Shown: positions 24,952-33,112, numbered from the stretch's first letter. The stretch is 64,000 bases of DNA from Treponema sp. (GCA_017553635.1 JAFZKN010000007.1:186001-250000); one strand, 5' to 3'. Translations and numbers: made by a program. The notes: a model not told the origin generated them from the sequence alone.

Positions 24952-26049
24952 TTACTTTTTATTGCAAATCAAGTGAAAAATCCCCGGTATTAAAAACGAA
25001 ATCACAGCAGAAAGAATCACAACAGCAAAATATTTCCCTGCAACACCAAGCCATATTTTATCTAAAAGCTTTTCTACTATTAACAATACAAAAAGATGAA
25101 CAATATAAGCACCAAATGCCTGTACAGAACACCACTGCCAGAATTTAGTACCCCAGTTTACAAAGGATTTAAAAAACCATACAAGTCCTGTACAAAGTGT
25201 TACACATAAAAACGATTCGTAAAATCCAAACCAGTGATAAACAAAACCGCCCCAGAATCCGTCTCCGCGAAGATAATTCCCGATACAGAACAAAACTCCG
25301 ATAATAAATATAGTACACCCAAATGCATCTGACATTTTTTCAAACCAGTTGCCACGACCTGCCATTACACCAAAAATAAACATCATTATGTACTGAAGAT
25401 AATGAGCAGGTTCAAACTTAAACGCCCATAAAAAAATCCATTTGTCCTGAGAATAAAAAAATCTTATTAGAAAACTTCCTGCACCCATGATAAGTACAAA
25501 CACTGCAATAAATAAAACAGATAATTCAACCGGTTTTTTTTCAACAGCACTGTCAGTCTTATTAAAAAATTTTTCTGCTGCAAGACGAGCAAGCGCATAA
25601 ATTAAACAGAACAAAAACAGGCTTCCTAAAAACCATGCATGACCTGAGTCTGGAGTTCCGCCTGCAAAACTTATAATTACAGAAAGTACTATAAATGGGA
25701 CAAAGAGGCGCAAAACTTTTTTACCGGCAAAACTCAAAAAGCCCTGACGGTCAAAACTTTTCGGAACAAAATATCCGGAAATCATAAAAAACAACCCCAT
25801 AAAAAATGCAGCATTCGTACTTAAAAAATGCCACATATACGGCATGCTCTCATCAGCGTTACTGGGAACAAAAGGCCAGCCTTCGCCACCTGTAAACGGT
25901 ATCATTGCATGATGCGCAATCACAAGAACGGTCAAAAAAATTTTGAGGTTGTCGAGATAAAAACTGCGCGGTTGTGTTCCCACGTCAGAAATACGAGGTT
26001 TATTTCCCATACCGGAAATTCGCGATGTTTCTTTAAATTTTGTTTCCAT
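24952..26049 (-). CDS. Acyltransferase family 3 membrane protein
   Basis: 365-aa polytopic membrane protein of the acyltransferase_3 (OafA/YrhL, DUF1624-related) group, which O-acetylates or succinylates surface sugars. Key features: RSFYLDNLKIFLTVLVIAHHA near residue 30 with the conserved R-x10-H arrangement, FFMGLFFMISGYFVPKSFDR with the conserved FF-ISG, and about ten hydrophobic helices to the C-terminus. The first 27 residues form a cytoplasmic tail. AGGA lies upstream of the ATG at about 9 nt. No glycan-synthesis genes lie nearby, so its target is unknown. Confidence 0.85.
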   Translation of the reverse strand: METKFKETSRISGMGNKPRISDVGTQPRSFYLDNLKIFLTVLVIAHHAMIPFTGGEGWPFVPSNADESMPYMWHFLSTNAAFFMGLFFMISGYFVPKSFDRQGFLSFAGKKVLRLFVPFIVLSVIISFAGGTPDSGHAWFLGSLFLFCLIYALARLAAEKFFNKTDSAVEKKPVELSVLFIAVFVLIMGAGSFLIRFFYSQDKWIFLWAFKFEPAHYLQYIMMFIFGVMAGRGNWFEKMSDAFGCTIFIIGVLFCIGNYLRGDGFWGGFVYHWFGFYESFLCVTLCTGLVWFFKSFVNWGTKFWQWCSVQAFGAYIVHLFVLLIVEKLLDKIWLGVAGKYFAVVILSAVISFLIPGIFHLICNKK

Positions 26050-26165
26050 AAAGTAAATCCTAATATACTTCTTTTTATAAATTCAAGTTGAATAAAACAA
26101 AACTCGATGTAAAATATCAAAATCATCCGCAGATTGATTAATAACGACATAAGGTTTTAAAAGTT

Positions 26166-27014
26166 TTATATATTTCCAGCAAAAACATATTCCAGATTTT
26201 CTTTTGCAATTTCGACAAGTTTTAGAATTGTAGAAATTGGTGTGGGCTCACGGTCTGTAAGATTAAACGTCGGAAAAAATCTCGTAATGTGAAGCGGGAT
26301 TTTTTTATTGAACTGCTTTTCGAGGCCGGAAACCCATGAAGAGAGTTCATGCATTTCGTCTTCGCTGTCATTTCCTCCTGGAATAATCAGTGTTGTAAGT
26401 TCGACGTGACATGAAGTGGCGGCAGCCTGGATAAAATCTTTTACCATTTTAAAGTCACCGTCGAGAAAGTTTTTATAAAAATCTTTCGTAAATGCTTTAA
26501 GGTCGATATTCATTGCATCGATGTAAGGCAAGATTTCGTTTAAAACTTTGAGAGTTGCAGTTCCGTTTGTGACAAGAACATTCTGCATGTCAGCCTCTTT
26601 TGAAAGTTTTGCTGTGTCGCGGACAAACTCATAACCAATAAGAGGTTCATTATATGTAAAGGCAAGACCTATGTTGCCGCGTGGCCTCAAGTCCAGCGCG
26701 GTTTTTACAATCTCTTCGGGTTCGTAATAGTCTGCTTTGTTTTTATATTCAAAAGCTTTTTGTGACCATGAAATACTGTAGTTCTGACAGAAAGAACAGC
26801 GAAGATTACAGCCGTATGAACCTAAAGATAAAACCTTTGAGCCCGGTAAAAACATTTTAAGCGGTTTTTTCTCTATAGGGTCTAAAGCAACGGAAGTTAA
26901 TTTACCGTAATTAGTGGCAACAATCTTTCCATCGCAACAGGTTCGTGCACCACAAAAACCTGTTGCATTTTCTTCTATGTTGCAATGTCTAAAGCATACG
27001 TCACAAACCGGCAT
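26166..27014 (-). CDS. amrS: AmmeMemoRadiSam radical SAM enzyme (orphan)
   Basis: 282-aa radical SAM protein related to pyruvate formate-lyase activating enzymes. An N-terminal Cys-rich segment (CDVCFRHCNIEENATGFCGART) precedes the cluster motif CNLRCSFCQNY that binds the 4Fe-4S and S-adenosylmethionine. AFTYNEPLIGYEFV, LVTNGTA and MNIDLKAF are diagnostic of the AmmeMemoRadiSam branch. In other genomes this gene sits with AMMECR1 and Memo genes; here only a 12-codon scrap of such a partner is left upstream. A Shine-Dalgarno AAGGAT lies before the ATG. Function of the system is still unclear. Confidence 0.87.
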   Translation of the reverse strand: MPVCDVCFRHCNIEENATGFCGARTCCDGKIVATNYGKLTSVALDPIEKKPLKMFLPGSKVLSLGSYGCNLRCSFCQNYSISWSQKAFEYKNKADYYEPEEIVKTALDLRPRGNIGLAFTYNEPLIGYEFVRDTAKLSKEADMQNVLVTNGTATLKVLNEILPYIDAMNIDLKAFTKDFYKNFLDGDFKMVKDFIQAAATSCHVELTTLIIPGGNDSEDEMHELSSWVSGLEKQFNKKIPLHITRFFPTFNLTDREPTPISTILKLVEIAKENLEYVFAGNI

Positions 27015-27048
27015 ATTTAAATCCTTATTTAAAGTCTCCCTCTTATTT

Positions 27049-27087
27049 CTAATAATGCCGCACCATAAAAGCTACGGCAATCGACAT
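27049..27087 (-). pseudogene. 12-codon remnant of an AmmeMemo partner gene
   Basis: MSIAVAFMVRHY with a strong GAGGAGG 5 nt before its ATG and a TAG stop. The first nine residues match the start of class III extradiol dioxygenase-type/AMMECR1 fusion proteins (MSI-x-AF-M-V-P-H-P-P), the normal partner of amrS. The likely cause is an internal deletion that removed the rest of the gene. Short match, so moderate confidence; it could alternatively act as a leader peptide. Confidence 0.5.
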
Positions 27088-27114
27088 TAAAACCTCCTCA
27101 CTGTTTACACATTA

Positions 27115-27142
27115 ATTATAAAGCTTAAAAAATATTTCGCAA
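27115..27142 (-). promoter_or_regulatory. Promoter of the amr remnant/amrS unit
   Basis: On the minus strand TTGCGA (27137-27142), 16 bp, TATAAT (27115-27120). It lies partly within the 3' end of the ABC-F gene and about 27 nt upstream of the remnant ATG, and gives amrS its own transcript. Confidence 0.55.
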
Positions 27143-28753
27143 CACTCCTTTTGATGAATCAATGCGCTCTGCAATAAGACATGCGTTTGTAATTTTTTCT
27201 AAAAACGCTTTATCGTGACTTACTACAATCATCGAACAGTCTAAAGAAGAGAGCGCATTTTCCAGAGCAAGTACACTTGTGATGTCCATGTGGTTTGTCG
27301 GCTCATCAAGAATTAAAAGCGAAAGAGGTCTCTGAACGGCAAGAGCTATCATGAGCTTTCTAAGTTCTCCGGGACTTACCTGCTGGTCGCTGGAGTTACC
27401 GGCACTACTGCCGGTACTTGTGCCGCAAGCAATAGAGTTCGCGCCAACAAAGTTTTTTGCACTAAGGCGTGTCGGTTCGCTTCCAAGTCTAAAAAGAGTC
27501 GAAAGCACTTCACCGCGCTCATCTTCTTCCAGTTCAGAAAACTCTTTAAAAATCTGTGCACACTTTTCGTCACTTATTTCCTGCGGAAGATATAAAAGCT
27601 CGTTCTGGCGGCCGGCTTCTTTAAGAAGTTTAATCACATGATTTACAAAAAGAGTTTTACCTGCACCGTTCTGTCCTGTAAGAGCAAGTTTTGTTCCGCG
27701 TTTGATTTCAAGATATGGAACTTCAAGCGCATACGAGCCGGCTTTTATTTGAGTTTCTTCTATTACAATCGGTTTTGAAAAATCTGTGTTGATTGCAGAA
27801 AAGCCTTCTTTGCGGCGAAGAGATTTTTTTATACTGTCGCGCTCGGATTCTGTCTGGCGGATTTGTGTTTCAAGATGCGCTTTTGCATCTCCTGTTATTC
27901 GGTCTTTCCCACTGATTCGCGCTGCATCAAGTCTTGCTTTTGCATCGTGATCACCTGCTGTCACAGTTTTTTTTGAAAGTCGTGATTTTGCACGAGCATT
28001 TTCTGCTTCGAGTTTTGCACTTCTCTGTTTTTCTGACGCTGCTTTTGAATTTAATTTTTCCCAGTTACCGCGCGACTGCTCGTTCCCACTCTGGCGAAGC
28101 TCTAAAGCCTTTGTAAGACCGCATGGATAAACATCACATGCAATACAGTCACGCCCGCCTGCAAAAGCCTGCGACTCGTTATAAAGATAAACTGTTTTTT
28201 TACAAATTGAATCTGCAAAAGTTCGGTCATGGCTTACCATAATGCCCGTACCATGAAAATCAATAAGCGCTTCCAAAACCATTTTTGAAGTTTCTGCATC
28301 AAGATGATTGGTTGGTTCATCAAGTAAAAGTACATAAGGCTGTTCAGCTAAAGCACACGCAATCTGAATTCTCTTTTTCTCTCCGCCAGAAAGTGTATCG
28401 TAACGCTCAAGCATTTCTTCTGTCACGCAAAGCCGTGAGAAAAAACGCCGTACCTCGTTGTCATCAGACCAGAACGCAGTGTAAAGATTTTGAGGAATCT
28501 CAGAAGTTTCCTGCGGACAGTAGATTACCTCATTTGCATTTACACCATCGGTACGCGTCCTCCCCGCACCCAAAATCTTTCCGCCGTCAGGTTCAATAAA
28601 ACCTGCAATAAGCTTTAGCAGAGTACTTTTACCGCAGCCATTACTTCCGGCAACGCAAGTCCAGCCATCAGAAAATTGGACAGAAAAATCTTCAAATAGA
28701 GTTGAGTTAGAAGTTGAATAAGAAAAATTAAGATTAGATATTTGAATTGACAT
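27125..28753 (-). CDS. ABC-F family ATPase
   Basis: 542-aa soluble protein with two ABC ATPase domains and no membrane segment, the ABC-F type that acts on ribosomes (antibiotic protection or translation factor). Domain 1: Walker A GSNGCGKST, signature LSGGEKKRIQIA, Walker B LLLDEPTNHLD. Linker is a charged coiled coil (about 215-320). Domain 2: GQNGAGKT, VSPGELRKLMIA (SPGE rather than SGGE) and ILDEPTNHMD. Very basic linker as expected for ribosome contact. GGAGG 6 nt before the ATG. The ATG overlaps the stop of a 33-codon upstream ORF (TAATG), an arrangement known from regulated ABC-F resistance genes. Confidence 0.92.
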   Translation of the reverse strand: MSIQISNLNFSYSTSNSTLFEDFSVQFSDGWTCVAGSNGCGKSTLLKLIAGFIEPDGGKILGAGRTRTDGVNANEVIYCPQETSEIPQNLYTAFWSDDNEVRRFFSRLCVTEEMLERYDTLSGGEKKRIQIACALAEQPYVLLLDEPTNHLDAETSKMVLEALIDFHGTGIMVSHDRTFADSICKKTVYLYNESQAFAGGRDCIACDVYPCGLTKALELRQSGNEQSRGNWEKLNSKAASEKQRSAKLEAENARAKSRLSKKTVTAGDHDAKARLDAARISGKDRITGDAKAHLETQIRQTESERDSIKKSLRRKEGFSAINTDFSKPIVIEETQIKAGSYALEVPYLEIKRGTKLALTGQNGAGKTLFVNHVIKLLKEAGRQNELLYLPQEISDEKCAQIFKEFSELEEDERGEVLSTLFRLGSEPTRLSAKNFVGANSIACGTSTGSSAGNSSDQQVSPGELRKLMIALAVQRPLSLLILDEPTNHMDITSVLALENALSSLDCSMIVVSHDKAFLEKITNACLIAERIDSSKGVLRNIF

Positions 28754-28854
28754 TAAAGACCTCCGAAATCAGAAGCCGCTGCAGCAAGACACGCCCCGGC
28801 CATCATCCCCGCCGGATAAAAAAATACAAATGTAAAACCACAACCGACTTCCAT
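28753..28854 (-). CDS. Small ORF coupled to the ABC-F gene (possible leader peptide)
   Basis: 33 codons; product starts MEVGCGFTFVFFYPAG and ends ACLAAAASDFGGL, hydrophobic in the middle. Its TAA overlaps the ABC-F ATG (TAATG) and it has no Shine-Dalgarno, but TAAAAT at 28861-28866 lies 6 nt upstream of its ATG, like several leaderless-type genes here. Candidate regulatory leader peptide or tiny membrane protein. It could also be the last helix of a lost gene, though a stop occurs four codons upstream of the ATG. Confidence 0.4.
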   Translation of the reverse strand: MEVGCGFTFVFFYPAGMMAGACLAAAASDFGGL

Positions 28855-29075
28855 AATGAAATTTTATCTGAGAAAAAATCTGGAAATCAGCATCGTAGTT
28901 ACATTGGCAATATGTCTCCTGAAAATTAATGTACCCGTATTTTACAGGAAGGCGCTAATGGGTGTCAATCGTGGAAGAAAACTGAAAAAATCGAGGTCAC
29001 AATTTTTGACCTCAAGTTTGCTAAACACTCATGCTGACTGACCGCCAGGATTTCTATATTATAGCCATTTTAAAC

Positions 29076-29104
29076 TTGATTTTATAGCTATCCTGATTTA
29101 TCAT
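29076..29104 (+). promoter_or_regulatory. Candidate promoter of the toxin-antitoxin operon
   Basis: TTGATT (29076-29081), 17 bp, TATCAT (29099-29104). It predicts a leader of about 28 nt carrying AGGAGG. The TATAGC motif occurs twice, 23 bp apart (29060, 29083), over the promoter and could be an antitoxin operator. The interval 28855-29075 otherwise shows only an inverted repeat GAGGTCA/TGACCTC near 28994. Confidence 0.4.
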
Positions 29105-29138
29105 ATTATGCGAGCCAACTTTGATCAGGAGGTTTGAT

Positions 29139-29444
29139 ATGAACACAGTTCCAATTTACGAAGCAAAAAATAAGCTGCCTTTTTATATCCACCAGACAGA
29201 AGAATCTGGACCCGTTTTTATTTCACGCCACAATAAGACAGTTGTTGTTCTGCTTTCTTACGAAGATTACTGCAAAATAATTTCAAAAAGCCGCAAGGAT
29301 ACAATTCTCGATCGTGCTGCTGAATTCCGCAGAAAAACCGCAGGGCTTTTTACAAACGAAGACATTGATAAGATTTTTGATGTAAAAGATAAAACTCCGG
29401 ATACATATGAATCTCATGTTTTTGACGGAGTATTTAATGACTGA
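29139..29444 (+). CDS. Phd/YefM-type antitoxin
   Basis: 101 aa. The N-terminal 50 residues fit the Phd/YefM DNA-binding fold: VPIYEAKNKLPFYIHQTEE, then PVFISRHNKTVVVLLSYEDY, with the typical R-x-x-K and VLLS-x-EDY pattern. The remaining half is charged and disordered and should neutralise the toxin. ATG 29139 has a perfect AGGAGG at 29127-29132 with 6 nt spacing; an earlier GTG start is not needed. Overlaps the toxin start by 8 bp. The operon is expected to be autorepressed by this protein. Confidence 0.88.
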   Translation: MNTVPIYEAKNKLPFYIHQTEESGPVFISRHNKTVVVLLSYEDYCKIISKSRKDTILDRAAEFRRKTAGLFTNEDIDKIFDVKDKTPDTYESHVFDGVFND

Positions 29445-29925
29445 TTACAGCGAAGAAGAACCACATTATCTTTTAGATTCAAATATCGTTTCAGAAATCA
29501 TAAAGCCTGAGCCAAATTCTAATGTAATAAAAAAAATTGCAGAACATAACTCTGACTGCGCAATCTGCAGTCCGGTCTGGCAGGAATTGTTATTTGGCTT
29601 ATATCGTTTACCTGAAGGTCTTAATAAAAAACATCTTGAAAAATTCCTTAGAGATGATATTCAGGAATCATTCAGAATAAAAAATTATACAGAAAAAGCT
29701 TCTGACATCCATGCAGACCTTAGAGCAAAACTTGAAAAACTCGGCCACCCTACCCAGAAAGAAGACAGCCAGATAGCAGCAATCGCACTTGCAAACCACA
29801 TGGTGCTTGTTACGAGAAACACAAAGCACTTTACTGCGATTCAGGAAGTAAGTGACCTTAAAGTCGAGAACTGGTTTCAAGCCACTGATGCATTCCGGGA
29901 CCAAAGCTTTCGTTCGGGCGTTTAA
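29437..29925 (+). CDS. PIN-domain toxin (VapC-like)
   Basis: 162-aa PIN-domain ribonuclease toxin. Acidic catalytic residues: Asp in YLLDSNIVSEI, Glu in VWQELLFGL, and Asp in KEDSQIAAIALAN, ending with VLVTRNTKHF. These toxins cut tRNA or rRNA when unbound. Start chosen at ATG 29437, which overlaps the antitoxin stop (ATGACTGA) and has GGAG upstream. The 3' 68 bp overlap the convergent acetyltransferase gene. Confidence 0.87.
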   Translation: MTDYSEEEPHYLLDSNIVSEIIKPEPNSNVIKKIAEHNSDCAICSPVWQELLFGLYRLPEGLNKKHLEKFLRDDIQESFRIKNYTEKASDIHADLRAKLEKLGHPTQKEDSQIAAIALANHMVLVTRNTKHFTAIQEVSDLKVENWFQATDAFRDQSFRSGV

Positions 29926-30292
29926 TAAATCCAAACTTTTCATAAAACTTTTCTTTTCCGTGTGCGGCAACAAGAACGGTCATGATTCTGTAACCCGGCT
30001 TAATCATTGATCTTATATGCTGCATGATATTTTCCATAATCGTGCGTCCAAGTCCCCTTCCCTGATATTGCGGGAGCACCATGATGTCTGCAACATAAAC
30101 AACATAGCCGTAATCTGTAATGATTCTACCAAAAGCAACAGGCTGGTTTTTATCACGGATGCACCACATGATGGAATTTCTTAAACCTTCTGCAGCCTGT
30201 TCAACTGGAAAAGAACCAAACCCTACAGCTTTTCTCATTTCAAGATAATCAACTGGATCAATTGTATTTGTCATTTCAAAATCTTCATTCAT
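29858..30292 (-). CDS. GNAT acetyltransferase
   Basis: About 144-aa GNAT protein with VVYVADIMVLPQYQGRGLGRTIMENIM, the acetyl-CoA loop QYQGRGLG being clear, and ending in the common EKFYEKFGFIKRP segment. Start set at ATG 30292 because GGAG lies within 7-10 nt upstream; the ATG at 30307 has none. Gene end overlaps the convergent PIN toxin by 68 bp, so antisense effects between the two messages are possible. Substrate unknown. Confidence 0.83.
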   Translation of the reverse strand: MNEDFEMTNTIDPVDYLEMRKAVGFGSFPVEQAAEGLRNSIMWCIRDKNQPVAFGRIITDYGYVVYVADIMVLPQYQGRGLGRTIMENIMQHIRSMIKPGYRIMTVLVAAHGKEKFYEKFGFIKRPNESFGPGMHQWLETSSRL

Positions 30293-30410
30293 ATTTTTGC
30301 TCCACATTTTATATTAACAGACAAATTCAGAAAATGCATTAAAGTCAAAGTTTTTTTTAATCTATTCAATATGGACAAACTTCTTTCAATTAAATACAAT
30401 TTATAGCAGG

Positions 30411-30506
30411 ATGAGTGATACAGTTAGATTAATAAGCATTGTAATTCTTTTTGGGCTGGCTTTTTTTCTGTTTACAGGTCGGCGTGTTTTTGATTTCGGG
30501 TCATAA
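30411..30506 (+). CDS. Candidate small membrane protein (31 aa)
   Basis: MSDTVRLISIVILFGLAF, then FLFTGRRVFDFGS: one transmembrane helix with a positively charged C-terminal flank. TGGACA (30372-30377), 17 bp, TACAAT (30395-30400) forms a good promoter 10 nt upstream. It stops 1 bp before the convergent SH3 gene ends. The frame is open upstream without a start, so it might instead be a gene remnant. Confidence 0.4.
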   Translation: MSDTVRLISIVILFGLAFFLFTGRRVFDFGS

Positions 30507-30507
30507 G

Positions 30508-31709
30508 CTAAGGAACAACAGCCGCAGGACCCTGGTTCTTATAGAAATCATTACCGCTCTTTTTTGAACCAGTTTTATCTGGTGATATTAAATATCCTCC
30601 ATAGCACCAGCCGACTGTTCCAGCTTTTATCGGATTTCCGTCTCGGTCTTTTGCGTCTGATTGTACTTCTATCTTTACCCAGTTTGATGTTATTCCATCG
30701 ATTGTTTCGGCTTTTCCGAGTTCAAGGATTTTTACTTTTGTTCCGGCAGCCATTACGGTAAGGACTTTAGACGTTGTTGCTTCTGCTGAGCGGAGTTTGA
30801 GGTTCTCGGAGACGAGCATTATTTTGTTTTTGGTGATGTTTGTGGAAGATGTTGATTTTGTTTGAGTAGTGGTTGTTTTACTTCCGTCGTAATCGCAGGA
30901 GCCGTCAGCGTGGCGGGGCCAGGTGAGTTTATCAATATCACAAGAATTATTTTTTACTAAATTAAATATTTCTTGCTTAAAATCATTATTTACATAGCAA
31001 TAAGTTTCTCTTGGCTTTTTTTCTTTATCAACATAAACTTCAAGATAATCACCGTCTTTTTTTAGTCTAAAAACAACCATTTCTTTATAAAACAAATCAT
31101 TGTATATATAATCTTGTCCTGCTTCATCTTTGTCTCTTGGGATAATTTTATTTGAATATACCAGAAATTCATTAGCATTAATTCTTTTAATCTTGCTTAC
31201 AAAAAATTGTGTTAATCCAAAAAAACTACCTAAATTTAATGCTATATTTGATACTAATTGTGGAGAAATTCTTCTTTCATACCAATAAATTGTTCCAATA
31301 TAATCATCATAAACAGTCATATCTTTTATATTTTTTTCTTCAAAATTATTTAGATAATTTCTGTCTTGTTTATAAACCATATCTATTGCATATTCAGGAA
31401 ATAAATATAAACCATCATTTTCAAATACTGCAGAGCAGAAGTCATCTGGAAGTTCAGTTTTTAAATCTATATTTTTACAGAATTCTAATTTTATAAAGCT
31501 ATCATCTTCAATCTTAGCAAAATAAACATTATTTGCAATAATTTCTTCGCAATAAACATTTTGAATATCAATTTTTGAGTTTTTGTCTAGTTTATATTGT
31601 GGGTTATTAAAATAATCTGTAACTAGGCAATTTTCCAATAAAATATACTCATTTGAGAATACAAAACTATAAGCAAAAAGTAAAAAAATAATAGATAATT
31701 TTTTTTCAT
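30508..31709 (-). CDS. SH3-domain exported protein, frame broken at an A8 tract
   Basis: From TTG 31638 the open frame gives 376 aa, with a bacterial SH3-like domain near the C-terminus (NLKLRSAEATTSKVLTVM ... WVKIEV ... GTVGWCYGGYL). The true start is ATG 31709 with AGGAG upstream: after it comes an 8-A run, and only with nine (or six) A would the frame join KKLSIIFLLFAYSFVFSNE, a perfect signal peptide, to the rest. As sequenced, ATG 31709 leads to a stop after 28 codons. Either a phase-variable/slippage-controlled gene, a pseudogene, or a homopolymer sequencing error. It is the downstream paralogue of the 31898 gene. Confidence 0.75.
30674..30807. repeat. SH3-module DNA repeat, copy 1
   Basis: 134 bp that match 32040-32173 with only three mismatches and no gaps, while the flanking parts of the two genes are far less similar. 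Codes for the core of the SH3 domain. Confidence 0.85.
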
Positions 31710-31722
31710 ATATTTATCACTC

Positions 31723-31922
31723 CTAAATATTTATCTCGTAAAAAGTAATAAAAACTAGGAAAATCTTATTACTACAGTAACCACAAACATCTTTACCGCA
31801 GCAGATATAATTCTGTAATTCCTTCTGGCATACAGGCAGTACGAGGGATGAGCTCTGTTTTCCAACAGGTTCATCATCTTGTTCTAACTGATTATTGTCA
31901 CTTATTTTTTCTTCTTTTTTTT
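31723..31922 (-). pseudogene. Out-of-frame Cys-rich tail of the SH3 gene
   Basis: Just before its stop the SH3 gene contains an 8-A run (31915-31922). With one A fewer, the frame continues for about 60 codons: an acidic linker (DNNQLEQDDEPVGKQ), then CQKELQNYICCGKDVCGYC, and ends at TAG 31723, which sits on the Shine-Dalgarno of the next gene 14 nt before its ATG. That neat fit indicates the tail is real ancestral coding sequence. Confidence 0.6.
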
Positions 31923-33112
31923 AAATCAGTATTATCTACTGATTTAAATTCTTCTAAATACCCGCCATAGCACCAGCCGACCGTTCCCGCTTTTATAAGT
32001 TTACCATCGCGGTCTATTGCACCTGCAATAACCTCAACTTTTACCCAGTTTGATGTTATTCCATCGATTGTTTCGGCTTTTCCGAGTTCAAGGATTTTTA
32101 CTTTAGTTCCGGCAACCATTACGGTAAGGACTTTAGACGTTGTTGCTTCTGCTGAGCGTAGTTTGAGGTTCTCTTTTACGCTCATTGTTTTGTTTATAGA
32201 GACGTTTGACACATTCATTTTTCCTACTTCAACTTGAGTAGAAGAATTACCGTGTTTTGGTTTTATAACTTTTGACAAATCATCTGACTCCCCTTTTATC
32301 CAGTTTTCTATTTGAACACATGCCTCAGATGTTGTGCGAATTAATGTCTGGAAAAGATTTTTTTCAGATATTTCATCTATATACATATTCATATAATCGC
32401 CATCGAGTACAAGATAAATATAAAATGGGGTTTCTTTTTTATAAAGAGGAAGAAATTTTTCTTGTGGATGAGCAGTACGTTTTGTATATTGTTGAAAATG
32501 ACTGTAAACTCTATAAATTTTATATTTTACCGAATTTTCCGATGTTTCCTCGGTTTTTACAAGAAAGGTTGCTTCATCTGAACCAATATAACTATTTCTC
32601 GCAAAAAAATAAAAACTATTAAAACCATAATAACCAAGAAAGAAATCATCCATTCTTGTAGAAGCGTTTTCAAATTGATTCTTCCAATCTTTCCAAAATG
32701 GTTCATTTTTATATATAATTGAGAATCTATCACTCTTACTATTTATTTGATCATAATAATATGACGGAACCCAAAAATAATTCTCAATAATCTCGGGAAT
32801 TGTTTTTTTATTATCATCAAAAGATAAGAATTGAATTGGAACATATAAAATTTCATCATCTGCATTTTTAACACTTATTTCTATTTCTTTTGGAGAATTC
32901 GAAACAGAAAAGCCAATACCAGCTTCATCTCTCAAAAATAAGGACTCACCCTTTTCTAAAACTTCTTCTAATCCTAAATCATTTTTCCAGCTGCAATCTT
33001 GTACTACAGTAAACGAAAATGATTCTTCATATTCATAAACCTCACCCCAATCTTGTGCGCTTACAATCATGCTTAAATTCAAGATAAATAAAAATACTAT
33101 TATTCGTTTCAT
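31898..33112 (-). CDS. SH3-domain exported protein (paralogue)
   Basis: About 404 aa from ATG 33112, chosen because GGAAGG lies just upstream; the longer start at 33130 overlaps it. Signal peptide MKRIIVFLFILNLSMIVSAQ. A family-specific N-terminal region of about 250 residues is followed by an SH3-like domain (LKLRSAEATTSKVLTVM, GITSNWVKVEV, GTVGWCYGGYL) that probably binds peptidoglycan or another ligand. The start overlaps the stop of an upstream remnant (TAATG). Ends at TGA 31898 because of an A8 tract; see the Cys-rich tail. Forms an operon with its downstream paralogue. Confidence 0.82.
   Translation of the reverse strand: MKRIIVFLFILNLSMIVSAQDWGEVYEYEESFSFTVVQDCSWKNDLGLEEVLEKGESLFLRDEAGIGFSVSNSPKEIEISVKNADDEILYVPIQFLSFDDNKKTIPEIIENYFWVPSYYYDQINSKSDRFSIIYKNEPFWKDWKNQFENASTRMDDFFLGYYGFNSFYFFARNSYIGSDEATFLVKTEETSENSVKYKIYRVYSHFQQYTKRTAHPQEKFLPLYKKETPFYIYLVLDGDYMNMYIDEISEKNLFQTLIRTTSEACVQIENWIKGESDDLSKVIKPKHGNSSTQVEVGKMNVSNVSINKTMSVKENLKLRSAEATTSKVLTVMVAGTKVKILELGKAETIDGITSNWVKVEVIAGAIDRDGKLIKAGTVGWCYGGYLEEFKSVDNTDLKKRRKNK
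32040..32173. repeat. SH3-module DNA repeat, copy 2
   Basis: Partner of 30674-30807; 131 of 134 positions identical. Suggests recent gene conversion or duplication of the domain only. Confidence 0.85.

Noticed and set aside
28080..28160. Cys-rich CIACDVYPCG segment in the ABC-F protein as a metal site
   Set aside because: Its place matches the variable YPGNY-type region after domain 1 in the family; three cysteines alone do not support metal binding.
28991..29015. GAGGTCA/TGACCTC inverted repeat and SRSQF-like codons resembling the ORF6N gene
   Set aside because: Only 7-bp arms and no further ORF6N similarity around it; likely chance.
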